Positions 34,275 through 43,365 of a DNA stretch of 44,438 nt are shown here, one piece after another. The translations under genes and the position numbers were made by a program. This DNA is from Atopostipes sp963558565. GTDB lineage: Bacteria > Bacillota > Bacilli > Lactobacillales > Carnobacteriaceae_A. Location of the stretch: contig CAUWGX010000014.1 in assembly GCA_963558565.1 (NCBI GenBank), positions 1 through 44,438 on the forward strand, written 5' to 3'. The notes under the pieces are model-generated. The model was not told where the DNA came from. It was given only the letters and a program-made list of their open reading frames with translations, and did not search any database. Within the stretch, counting starts at the first letter, position 1. Each line of letters begins with the position of its first letter.

Positions 34275-35168
34275 ATGTTTAAAGAATATCTTAAACAAAA
34301 TCGGGGACCAATCGGCTTAGTCATTAGTTCGCTGCTTGTTTTCGCAATTGTTTTCAGTTTATTTCGGTTGGGCTGGGATATTTATTGGGTGACAGCTGGT
34401 ATTGTATTGTTTATTCTTTTGATTTACCTAGGCTATCAAGGCGTTCGCTTTCAGAAAAGAAAAGAACTGGAAGAAGAGGTCAGAGAATTAACAGAAGCAT
34501 TAAATGATGAACGGAATAATAACTACATGATGCGTCAAGATATTGAGGAGTATTTTTTATTGTGGGTTCACCAGATTAAAACCCCCATTACAGCGAGTTA
34601 TTTATTACTTGATGAGGAACATTTTAAAAATAAAACCCTCTTACAACAAGAAGTGCTTAAAATCGAAAACTATGCCAATATGGCTTTAAATTATTTAAAA
34701 GTACTCAATCCAGCGAATGATATGGATTTTCGTTATCTGGCGGTCGATGAATTGATCCGTCCTTTGCTTCGAAAATATCGTGTCCAATTTATTTTTTCGA
34801 ATATTACCCTTCATTATGAGAAAGAAATGCACACCATTTTGACGGAACCCAATTTAACTAGTTTAATGCTCGAACAGCTTTTGAGCAATGCACTAAAATA
34901 CACCAAAGCCGGAGATATTTGGATTTCTTTTGATGAAAGGAAGAACCAGTTAACGATTAAAGATAACGGGATCGGTATTCGTGAAGAAGATTTACCTAAA
35001 ATATTCGACAAAGGTTATGCAGGGATGAATGGACAATTGGAGACGAAATCAAGTGGTATTGGGCTCTATTTAGTTCAGTTGATTTCAAAAAGATTAAAAC
35101 AACCAGTGAAAGTATCTTCAGAGTTTGGAAAAGGCACTACCTTTATGATTCAGTTGTTTAATGAGTAA
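34275..35168 (+). CDS. BceS-like intramembrane-sensing histidine kinase
   Basis: A 297-residue kinase with two close membrane helices (about residues 15-32 and 38-57) and almost no extracytoplasmic loop, the layout of intramembrane-sensing BceS-like kinases. The phosphorylated H99 is in VHQIKTPITA. The ATPase domain shows LLSNALKYT (N box), DNGIGI (G1) and GIGLYLV (G2). BceS kinases need the BceAB transporter to sense peptide antibiotics, so with the ABC gene broken the sensing circuit may be inactive or served by another transporter elsewhere. Confidence 0.85.
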   Translation: MFKEYLKQNRGPIGLVISSLLVFAIVFSLFRLGWDIYWVTAGIVLFILLIYLGYQGVRFQKRKELEEEVRELTEALNDERNNNYMMRQDIEEYFLLWVHQIKTPITASYLLLDEEHFKNKTLLQQEVLKIENYANMALNYLKVLNPANDMDFRYLAVDELIRPLLRKYRVQFIFSNITLHYEKEMHTILTEPNLTSLMLEQLLSNALKYTKAGDIWISFDERKNQLTIKDNGIGIREEDLPKIFDKGYAGMNGQLETKSSGIGLYLVQLISKRLKQPVKVSSEFGKGTTFMIQLFNE

Positions 35169-35187
35169 CTTATAAAGAGGAAATTGA

Positions 35188-35362
35188 ATGTTATTAGGTG
35201 TAAAACATGTCAAAAAAGTTTATCGAACACGAGGAACAAAGACAACGTGTCGCTATTGCTCACGTATTGATTAATGAGTGGAAACTATTATTAGCCGATG
35301 AGCTGACAGGGAATTTAGATTCCACAACATCCACCCCCAATGGGGCTATTGTTCCGCAATAA
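35188..35362 (+). pseudogene. BceA-like ABC ATPase remnant
   Basis: The gene start is intact (AAGAGG site, then MLLGVKHVKKVYRTRG), but about 120 or more residues including Walker A are missing. After the junction a different frame reads EQRQRVAIAHVLIN and LLLADELTGNLDS, the end of the signature motif and Walker B of a BceA-like ATPase. Substitutions in the remnant (Pro to Leu in DEPTG, Arg to His in IARA) show further decay. No permease gene is left downstream. A stop in the second frame lies at 35360-35362. Confidence 0.75.
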
Positions 35363-36457
35363 TAGGCGCTTTATTATAACAAAGAACATCAATAGTTAAA
35401 ATGAATAGAAACTGAAGATGAAATCAGACATTGGCTAGACTTTAATGGCCAATGACTTGAAGAAACACGAAAAAATAAAAGCAACAAAATAACAGAAACA
35501 ACTAAATCCATGATAGGAAAAAGTCGTTTCTGTTTTTATCATTCGTCTGAGACCTTAAACCTTGGCTTCTTTTTAATCATTATTTGCCAATTAATTGTAG
35601 AGGCCAATCCGCTATTTTCTCATAGAGCTTTGTCCCTAATATATCGATATGTATCCGATCAAAATCATGTTCCTCCACTTCAACCAAATGCAATGTTATC
35701 TTGGGATGGAGACTAGCCATTTACTTTGATTGACGTGCAGGCACATCTGGGCCCTTTTTAGAGGAGGCTAGAAACAAAGGAGGGAGCCCTCTTAACTTGA
35801 GCTTTTGTTAAAGTTAAAGAGAATTCTTTTTTTGTTCTGGTGAGTCAAGTAAAGCGTCTAGCCAATCGCCCCTTTTGTCTAGCGGCTGGATAAAGGAAGT
35901 AACGATTTTGATTGGTTGACTGAAAGACAGGCTGTTTCTGGATTTGTGTAGCCCCCAATTTATCGTTGACTTTGGGATATTGTAAGTAATGACGGTTCGA
36001 GACGGTAAATAAGGCATCATACAATTGAAGATAGCCATAGAAAGATACAATTCCTTATTTTTGGGGTTGATAAAAGATGACTTGTATGCCTTTTCCTCGA
36101 ATAATTGATAGATCGACAGTATTTTTAGTATAGTTATACATTTAATCAACTTTCTATATGCTTATTTTATTGACAAATTTAATATAGTTGAATTAGTTAT
36201 TATGCAAAGATAATTTAGTTGAATGATAACGGGCATAACATCACTTGGCATCATTTCTTTTCATACAGGTTTAAAATATATAGGTACAAATGGAATAACT
36301 CAATATCTATATATAGCTCTCCCACGTCTAAAATACGATTTTTTGATTCTTTTCAATATAATGACAAGTTATTTTTGAGTGTGGAAACAAATACTCAATA
36401 GTTGGTTTAAATACTTTCATTATAATTTAGGCTAATATAGCTCTTAAAACTACTATT
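35363..36457. other. Decayed region without an intact gene
   Basis: About 1.1 kb with only short open frames interrupted by stops on both strands. A minus frame of 46 codons from 35717 (MASLHPKITLHLVE) looks protein-like at its end (ADWPLQLIGK), and a plus frame near 36225-36380 reads like part of a membrane protein (ITSLGIISFHTGLKYIG). An inverted repeat AACAGAAAC/GTTTCTGTTTTT lies at 35491-35537. I cannot name the original genes. The region separates two parts of different base composition. Confidence 0.6.
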
Positions 36458-38020
36458 TTATCTTTCGATAAGATTTATAATTGACACATACATAAAATAA
36501 TTTGTAAATTGCCTAGAATCTTTAAAATCAACTTTTAATAGTTTCTCTAATTTATCAATGCGATATCTCACAGTTTTAGGATGCACATATAAAACATCTG
36601 CCGTATCGGTGTAATTCATATTGTTATTAAATAATTCGACTAAGGTATTAAAAAGTTCTTTCTCGTCTTCTTGTATTTCCTTCAATTTTGTTGGAATCAT
36701 TTCTTTCAATTTATTAATATCAATATCAGTAAGATATCTAAAAATGCCTAAGTCATCAAGTGACACAATACCAGGGATATCAAATTTGTTTTTAAAGTTT
36801 AGTAAATCTAAACATTCTATAAACATATTATTAATTTCATTCTTAGTACCTTCACTTGATATTACCATGTTATCATCTATATTTTTAGGAAGATTTGTAT
36901 TTAAAAAACGCTTCATAAGTGATTCCTCTTCCGATTTTATATTAAAAATAATTATGAAATATTCATTATGTTCATAATATATATTTGGGATACCTAAAGT
37001 TCTTAAGTAATTTAATTTTTGATTTGTAGAAGTTCTAGTTCGTCCTTTATCGTTAGGAAACCCAATTAATTTAAAATGTGAGTTAGAAGATATATTGGCC
37101 TCATCTAGTAATATCTGGTACTCATAACCAGGTCTTGTTGTTGACTGTAAAATAGAGGATGATAAATTATTTTTGAACATAAATTTCTCTTGTTTTAAGA
37201 GGTGACTAATCTGTAGCTTTTGTCTTATAAGATGGACAGTGTTTTCAACAACCATCAAATCAGCTTCATACTCTGATTGATCAATTGATTGATAAAATAA
37301 CTTAATAGAAAAATTGCTAACTACTTTATTATGAACTGTTGAATTAATGCTATAAATGTATTGATTATCCCTTTTATTAAATAATGTCACTATAGTATAA
37401 ACATTTTGAGTAAATTGAGTATCTAATATATTTTCCCCAACTTTTAATAATGTGTTTGAATTAATTGAATCGCCAATAAATATATCAATATTTTTTCCTG
37501 GAAGTATAAAATTAACAGGTTTGTTTACTAATTGACTAAGATTTTCAATAATGTCTTCAAAGGTTGTTTCAGCAATAGGTAGATTGTTGTAAATTTTACT
37601 AGCGTCATAATATGATTTCAACACATGATTTTGCTTATTCAATAGAGGTTCATTAATTGCGAGCATAATATCCTTGTATCTAGTACATTCAGGAATTTCA
37701 ATTAACGGGATTTCGTATTTTCTACATAGGTTAATTATAATATCCGGTATTTCATTAATTAATCTGCTAACTTTTACAACTAACCCAGCAAGTTTGAATT
37801 CAGCTAATTGACTAAAAAATGATTCAATTTCTTCATCATTTAAATCTAATAATGCAAAGTATGAGGTGAGTAGAAGCTCATAATCTCTACCCCAATAATC
37901 TATATCCGTTCCTTCTAATACCATTACTGACTCAACTCTATAATTTTGTTCTATGGTTCTTGGCGTAATTAAAGTGGCATTTTTAAAAACAGGTAACTCT
38001 AGAACATCATTTAACAACAT
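36458..38020 (-). CDS. PucR-family transcriptional regulator
   Basis: A 520-residue regulator. The N-terminal PucR domain (about residues 1-120) begins MLLNDVLELPVFKNA and holds YEIPLIEIP; the middle is poorly conserved (GGDEF-like CdaR region), and the C-terminal PucR HTH (about 450-520) reads NNNMNYTDTADVLYVHPKTVRYRIDKLE, given here only as the parts YTDTADVL and VHPKTVRYRI. PucR proteins control purine or other nitrogen-compound catabolism. It is divergent from the amidase operon, so it most likely controls it, probably as an activator sensing the substrate. AT-rich codons (ATA, AGA, TTA) set it apart from the genes to the left. Confidence 0.85.
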   Translation of the reverse strand: MLLNDVLELPVFKNATLITPRTIEQNYRVESVMVLEGTDIDYWGRDYELLLTSYFALLDLNDEEIESFFSQLAEFKLAGLVVKVSRLINEIPDIIINLCRKYEIPLIEIPECTRYKDIMLAINEPLLNKQNHVLKSYYDASKIYNNLPIAETTFEDIIENLSQLVNKPVNFILPGKNIDIFIGDSINSNTLLKVGENILDTQFTQNVYTIVTLFNKRDNQYIYSINSTVHNKVVSNFSIKLFYQSIDQSEYEADLMVVENTVHLIRQKLQISHLLKQEKFMFKNNLSSSILQSTTRPGYEYQILLDEANISSNSHFKLIGFPNDKGRTRTSTNQKLNYLRTLGIPNIYYEHNEYFIIIFNIKSEEESLMKRFLNTNLPKNIDDNMVISSEGTKNEINNMFIECLDLLNFKNKFDIPGIVSLDDLGIFRYLTDIDINKLKEMIPTKLKEIQEDEKELFNTLVELFNNNMNYTDTADVLYVHPKTVRYRIDKLEKLLKVDFKDSRQFTNYFMYVSIINLIER

Positions 38021-38275
38021 TCTAATTACTTCCTTTCTATATTGAATAAGATAGCTTTTATTGAAAAATATGTATCGCTAATATGTTTATAACGTATACT
38101 ACTAAAAATAAATTCATTACACAATTTTCCCAAAAGGATAAAAATAATTAATAATTTAAGAATAAGTGGATATGAAAGCGTAATCAATAACTGTAGAATA
38201 TATATAGATTCGAAATAGAAGTATAAACATAAAAATGTAATGAACTAAGTAGAGCAAGTTGGAGGTATGTTCACT
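38021..38275. promoter_or_regulatory. Divergent intergenic region of the PucR-linked cluster
   Basis: This very AT-rich gap contains the promoters and presumably the operator of both the pucR-like gene and the amidase operon. I see no clear palindrome or consensus -35/-10 pair. GGAGGT at 38261-38266 is the amidase ribosome site. Confidence 0.5.
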
Positions 38276-39514
38276 ATGTCTGAATCAACAATGTTTATTA
38301 ATAAAAAATTAAAGGTTTCGAAGAATCCCCCTTATGATCCTTTGCAAGCTTTTGTAAGAGATAATCATATTGCGATATCAGGAAAGAATGAAGGGATATT
38401 ATCTAATTATGTTTTTTCAGCAAAAGATGTCTTTAAAATCAAAGGAAGTACATGGGGAAACGGTCATCCCGATTGGTTGCGCTATAGTAGTCCGGATGAG
38501 TATACAGCTAAAGGAATCCAAGCACTGCTTGATAATGGAGCTGATTTAGTTGGTAAAACAGTTTGTGATGAGCTTTGTTATAGCATTAGTGGCGAAAATT
38601 GGAATTATGGTAGCCCTTTAAATCCTCATGATATTAGAAGGTACACGGGTGGCTCTTCTAGCGGTACCTGTGCGTCAGTCGCGGGTGGTCTTGTGGATTT
38701 TTCTGTAGGAAGTGATTGCTTAGGTTCGGTTAGAGTACCTGCAAGCTACAACGGATTATTAGGCCTTCGTCCAACTTACAAACGTATCGATACAACAGGA
38801 GAAGCGCCTTATTGTGAGAGTATGGATGTTTTAGGATTTGTAGCTAATGAAACAAAAGTATTTAAAGATGTTGCTAAAGTTTTATTAAAAGAAGACAGTG
38901 AAACTTTTAATTTTAAGAAACTTATTTTAGCAAAAGACTGTTTTGATGGAATAGATAGTAATATTCTTGAGCATTTAGACGATGCCATTAAATTTGTCAA
39001 GAAAGGTTTTGAAGATATATCCAAAGAGACGATTGCTCCAGAAGGATTAGAAAATTGGGTTGAAACTTTCCAAAAGGTTCAAGGTTATGAAGTGTGGGAG
39101 AGTTATGGTGGTTTCATAAATAAGTATCGTCCAAGACTTTCGCCAGGGCCAAAGAATCGATTAAAAGTAGCATCAGAGATAACGACTAAACAATATGATC
39201 AAGCAATGGTAGAAAAGAAAGAAATAGAAGAATACGTAGAGAAGTTAGTTTCGAATGATACGTTAGTTCTCTTACCAACTGCATCATCCATTGCACCGTT
39301 AAGATCTGCTGGTCAAGAAGAAATAAATTATTATAGAGATCAATCTTCAAAATTACTCAGTATTTCACCACTATCTGGAACACCGCAAATAACTCTACCT
39401 CTATCTAAACAAGAAGGCGTCCCACTTGGTATATCGCTAATTGGACCAAAAGGATCAGATCGATCCTTAGTAGAATTAGGTAGTAAATTATATGATGAAT
39501 ATAATGCTGGATAA
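38276..39514 (+). CDS. Amidase signature family enzyme
   Basis: A 412-residue amidase-signature hydrolase. The catalytic triad is Lys-cisSer-Ser: K50 in SAKDVF, S127 in GGSSSG and nucleophile S151 in GSDCLGS, with the family's 24-residue spacing between the two serines. The usual GSDTGGS is changed to GSDCLGS. It hydrolyses a C-N amide bond, possibly of a ring-opened ureide or carbamoyl intermediate as in AtzE/AtzF-type pathways. ATG 38267 abuts the ribosome site GGAGGT, so I start at ATG 38276. It is short against about 450-500 residues for GatA-type amidases, which is common in catabolic members. Confidence 0.85.
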   Translation: MSESTMFINKKLKVSKNPPYDPLQAFVRDNHIAISGKNEGILSNYVFSAKDVFKIKGSTWGNGHPDWLRYSSPDEYTAKGIQALLDNGADLVGKTVCDELCYSISGENWNYGSPLNPHDIRRYTGGSSSGTCASVAGGLVDFSVGSDCLGSVRVPASYNGLLGLRPTYKRIDTTGEAPYCESMDVLGFVANETKVFKDVAKVLLKEDSETFNFKKLILAKDCFDGIDSNILEHLDDAIKFVKKGFEDISKETIAPEGLENWVETFQKVQGYEVWESYGGFINKYRPRLSPGPKNRLKVASEITTKQYDQAMVEKKEIEEYVEKLVSNDTLVLLPTASSIAPLRSAGQEEINYYRDQSSKLLSISPLSGTPQITLPLSKQEGVPLGISLIGPKGSDRSLVELGSKLYDEYNAG

Positions 39515-39668
39515 TTAATATTACTTGATATTATTATATGTTTGAATTGGTCTCGAGTTTTTTAAAAATTTTATATAGATAGTAATAAGTCATAAATAGC
39601 TACACAAAGAGGGGAGAATCAAAAAAGTTCACTCATAAATTCTATATGCAAATAAGGAGGAAAAAATA

Positions 39669-40451
39669 ATGTTATTAGAAAATAAAGTAGCGTTAATTAC
39701 AGGAGCAGCAGGTGGATTAGGGAGAGCACAAGCACTTGAATATGCAAGAGAAGGGGCTTCTTTAATTATTGTTGATGTGAAGACTGATGAGTTAGAGGAA
39801 ACGCGAGAAATGATTGAAGACTTAGGTAATGGTGTTATTTCTGTAGTTGCAGATATTTCCAAAAAAGATGAAGTTCAGAATATGGTAAGTAAAGCATTAG
39901 ATAAATTTGGTAGAGTTGATGTATGTGTTAACAATGCTGCAGTATTAGTCGACTTCAAAGCTTTAGGTGAAATAACAGAAGAAGAATGGGATAGAGTGAT
40001 GGGGGTAAATCTGAAAGGAGTCTATCTGATTGCTCATGAACTGCTTCCTCATATGATTGAGCAAGAGAACGGCACATTTATTAACATTTCCTCTGCTAGT
40101 ACTTTTCTTGCAGGAGCTGGTGATGCAGCATACATGGCATCAAAAAGTGCAATTAATGGTATTACAAAACAGTTAGCTTATGACTACGCTCAAGATGGAA
40201 TCCGAGCAGTAGCAATATCACCAGGATTAACAGATACGCCAATGGTCAACTATGCTATTGAACAAAGACATCCTCAAGCTATTCGTCAAGTTAATAATAT
40301 ACCTGATGGAAAAATCGGTACAACAGAGAATGTTGCATATGTTTCTGCCTTTCTAGCAAGTGATAAAGCAGGTAGTATCAATGGTGATATAGTCAAAGTT
40401 GATAGAGGTAAAACAATAGGTGTTCAAGCAAAATGGGTAAAAATTGACTAA
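39669..40451 (+). CDS. Short-chain dehydrogenase/reductase
   Basis: A 260-residue classical SDR. The NAD(P) motif is TGAAGGLG (residues 11-18), D36 in IIVDVK favours NAD, and the catalytic residues are S142, Y155 and K159 (YMASK). The C-terminal extension KTIGVQAKWVKID is unusual. It is likely to oxidise or reduce an alcohol/ketone of the degraded compound. It starts with a strong AAGGAGG site and lies 154 bases after the amidase and 39 before the amidohydrolase, so it is probably in the same transcript. Confidence 0.87.
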   Translation: MLLENKVALITGAAGGLGRAQALEYAREGASLIIVDVKTDELEETREMIEDLGNGVISVVADISKKDEVQNMVSKALDKFGRVDVCVNNAAVLVDFKALGEITEEEWDRVMGVNLKGVYLIAHELLPHMIEQENGTFINISSASTFLAGAGDAAYMASKSAINGITKQLAYDYAQDGIRAVAISPGLTDTPMVNYAIEQRHPQAIRQVNNIPDGKIGTTENVAYVSAFLASDKAGSINGDIVKVDRGKTIGVQAKWVKID

Positions 40452-40490
40452 AAAGTTGTTCTATTAATTTAATTAATAAAGGGGATATGT

Positions 40491-41750
40491 ATGAGAAAAT
40501 TAATAATACGTAATGCGCATATTAAAGACGGAGAAAAAACTCAGGATATAAAGATTACTGATGGAAAAATCACGGAAGTCTCTAATGAAATTGTTAATGA
40601 AAACAATAGTGAAGAAATTGACATAAAAGGTCAAGTAGTATTACCTACATTAATTGAGAGCCATATTCATCCTGATAAAGCATATTTAGAAGAAAGAAAG
40701 CCAAATGTATCAGGAACTTTAGATGAAGCTATGAAAAACACAGCGGAACTAAAACAGCAATACACATATGAAGATGTTTACGAAAGATCTGAGAAGGTTA
40801 TCCGTGAAGCTATTAAAAATGGAACTACAATTATGAGAGCGCAACCAGATGTCGATCCGTTTGAAAAAACACTTGGTGTCGAAGTAATGGTTGATTTAAA
40901 AGAGAAATATAAAGATGTTTTAGACATGCAAATAGTTGCTTTTCCGCAAGAAGGTATCATTCAATCACCTGGTGTAGACAAAATGTTAGAAGACTCCCTG
41001 AAAATGGGAGCAGATGTGATTGGTGCATGTCCATATAGCGAGAAAGATATGGACGGTACTAAAAAACAACTTGAATTTGTTTTTGATTTAGCCGAAAAAT
41101 ATGACGTATCAATTGATATGCATGCTGATTTCGGAACCGATCCAAACGATCCTTTAAACAATGTTATAGAATTAATTTGTGATAAGACTCTCGAAAGAGG
41201 CTATCAAGGTAGAGTTTCATTAGGACATGTGACCACACTAGGATCATTAGATCCAGAAAAAGCCACTCCTATTTTCCAAAAGATTGCTAAAGCTGGAATT
41301 ACAATTGTACCTCTACCTGCCACAGATATGTTTATGAATGGTCGTGTTGAGAAAAAAAATATTCCTCGTGGAATGGCGCCTGTCAATAGAATGGTAGAAG
41401 AAGGTGTGAATGTTGCTTACTCTTCGAACAATATAAGAAATGCCTTTACACCATTCGGTAATGCAGATTTAATTACAGTAGGTTATTTATTACAGGTATC
41501 CCAACAAATGGGAAGTGCAGAACAAAGAAAATCTGTGTTGGATATGTGTACTTATAATGCTGCCAAATCTTTAGAAATCGAAGAATATGGTATTAAGCCT
41601 GGAGCAAATGCAGATTTAGTTATTTACGAATGTGATGAGATTAGTAATTTAATTAATGATCAACCTTATTTGCAATATGTAATTAAACGTGGAAATATTA
41701 TTGTTCATAATGATATTAAAACAACATTACATCCTTTATTAAGAGATTAA
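40491..41750 (+). CDS. Cytosine-deaminase-like amidohydrolase
   Basis: A 419-residue amidohydrolase-superfamily TIM barrel related to CodA and AtzC. H58 and H60 (SHIHPDKAYL), H211 (DMHAD) and H246 (LGHVTT) fit the metal and catalytic histidines. However the position of the CodA metal Asp313 is N313 here (SSNNIRN), and the CodA proton-shuttle Glu217 position is F214. It is thus not a cytosine deaminase as such; it probably hydrolyses another ring or side-chain amide, or has altered metal use. It is followed after 76 bases by the permease, with an 18-bp hairpin between. Confidence 0.82.
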   Translation: MRKLIIRNAHIKDGEKTQDIKITDGKITEVSNEIVNENNSEEIDIKGQVVLPTLIESHIHPDKAYLEERKPNVSGTLDEAMKNTAELKQQYTYEDVYERSEKVIREAIKNGTTIMRAQPDVDPFEKTLGVEVMVDLKEKYKDVLDMQIVAFPQEGIIQSPGVDKMLEDSLKMGADVIGACPYSEKDMDGTKKQLEFVFDLAEKYDVSIDMHADFGTDPNDPLNNVIELICDKTLERGYQGRVSLGHVTTLGSLDPEKATPIFQKIAKAGITIVPLPATDMFMNGRVEKKNIPRGMAPVNRMVEEGVNVAYSSNNIRNAFTPFGNADLITVGYLLQVSQQMGSAEQRKSVLDMCTYNAAKSLEIEEYGIKPGANADLVIYECDEISNLINDQPYLQYVIKRGNIIVHNDIKTTLHPLLRD

Positions 41751-41760
41751 TTATAAATAG

Positions 41761-41806
41761 AAATTTTTACTCTTTATTTATCTACTCGAATAAAGAGTAA
41801 AAATTT
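41761..41806 (+). promoter_or_regulatory. Long perfect hairpin between amidohydrolase and permease genes
   Basis: AAATTTTTACTCTTTATT (41761-41778) pairs perfectly with AATAAAGAGTAAAAATTT (41789-41806) around a 10-base loop. It contains almost no G or C and has no strong T run after it, so it may be a weak terminator, an mRNA-processing site or an RNA-stabilising element rather than a full stop. Confidence 0.5.
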
Positions 41807-41826
41807 TATACTAAAGGGGGTACACT

Positions 41827-43324
41827 ATGAGTATTAATGTTGAAAATTTAGTTGAAGTTAAGACTAATGGACACCAAGAAAATATCACAGATGAAGACTT
41901 GGATAAATATAGGGCACGCGGGTATAATGAAGTTTTGTTACCTAAAACTACTGAAAAAAGAAATTCTAGTGTAAGGGATTACTTTACATTATGGATGGGA
42001 AATTTGCATAATATTCCTAATTATGCATCAGTCGGTGGTTTCTTAGTGTTAGGATTAACGCCTATAAATATTATGTTAGCTTTAATAATAGGTGCAATTG
42101 TACTCGGAGTATTGTTTGCTTATCAAGGGAAGTTTGGATCTAAATATGGGTTACCATTTTCAATGCATTTACGTTCTGCGTACGGTGAAAGAGGGGCTAA
42201 ATTACCAGGAACTCTACGCGGTATAATAGCTGCTATCGGATGGTTTGGCTTACAAACATATGTAGGTTCTCAAGCTCTGTTGATACTAGTCGCAGAAATC
42301 TGGCCTGGAATTTTAGAAGTTGGTGGCGACACAATGATATTAGGAATTTCTATTCCAGGACTAATTATGTTTATGCTTTTTTGGTTACTAAATGTGGTTC
42401 TAGGAATGGGAGAAACAGATTTTCTAAATAAATTTAATACAATTCTTACAGTTCTTATTTACGTATTGTTTATTGCTATGGCCTTTTGGGGCCTAAGAGT
42501 AGGAGGGGGCATTGGTAATATCCTAAACTATGCTGCTGAAGGTAGTGCTTCTACTCCGACTATACTGGGTTATCTACTAGTGATCAATGCTGTTCTCGGA
42601 TTTTGGGCAGCACCTGTTTCCAGTGTTTCAGATAATACTCAAAACGCTGAATCTACTAATGTTCAAATGAAAGGGCAAATAATAGGAGTTGTCGTTGGTT
42701 ATTTAGTATTCGCTGTAACCAGTATGGCTATCCTCATAGGTGCAACTATTTATTATAGTATGGAACAATGGGATGTATTAGAAATAATTAATCGATGGGA
42801 TAGTTTACCGGCAATCCTTTTTGCGACACTAGTACTATTATTAATCACCATAAACTCCAACGTAGTTGCAAATTTGAATCCAGCTGGTTTCCAATTAGCA
42901 GCATTATTTCCAGATAAGTTTAATAAACAAAGAGGTGTTATTGCTGCTGCGGTAGTAGGTGCTGTAATTTTACCATGGAGGTTAATGGAAAATCCTGATA
43001 GTATTTATAGTTTTTTTAAATGCTGTTGGAGCAGCCTTAGGGCCCATTGTAGGCGTAATGTTATATCACTATTATGCTATTGACAAGCAGGAAATTGATT
43101 TGGATCAGCTACTATATGACTTAAATGATAAAGAATCTAAAAATAAATATCGCGGTATAAATGTTAATGCTATTGTGGCTACATTAATAGGTGCAGTCGT
43201 CGCATTAATTGGTAATTTCATACCAGTATTATTAATATTTTCTCAATTATCTTGGATATCAGGATTCGTTGCAGCAGTTGTTTCATATGCATTATTAATG
43301 AAATTTAGAACTGAAACAAATTAG
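41827..43324 (+). pseudogene. NCS1 nucleobase/hydantoin-type permease, frameshifted
   Basis: A permease of the NCS1 family (PucI, CodB, Mhp1 relatives): MGNLHNIPNYASVGG, FGSKYGLPFSM and IIAAIGWFGLQTYVGSQA are the conserved blocks of helices 1-3. It is intact for about 395 codons. At the T7 run 43011-43017 the frame leaves the family sequence, and removing one T restores SIYSFLNAVGAALG and the remaining helices through the stop at 43322-43324. The whole protein would have about 498 residues. NCS1 permeases import purines, pyrimidines, allantoin or hydantoins, which fits the enzymes around it. The extra base is a mutation, a slippage switch or a sequencing error. Confidence 0.82.
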
Positions 43325-43365
43325 TTAATAGAACTTTAAACTTCAAACAAGAAAGGCAGCTTATT

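Noticed and set aside
35814..36149. Minus-strand 111-codon frame in the decayed region
   Set aside because: No recognisable domain and no ribosome site; the other minus frames of the same DNA read equally plausibly, so it is treated as decayed sequence.
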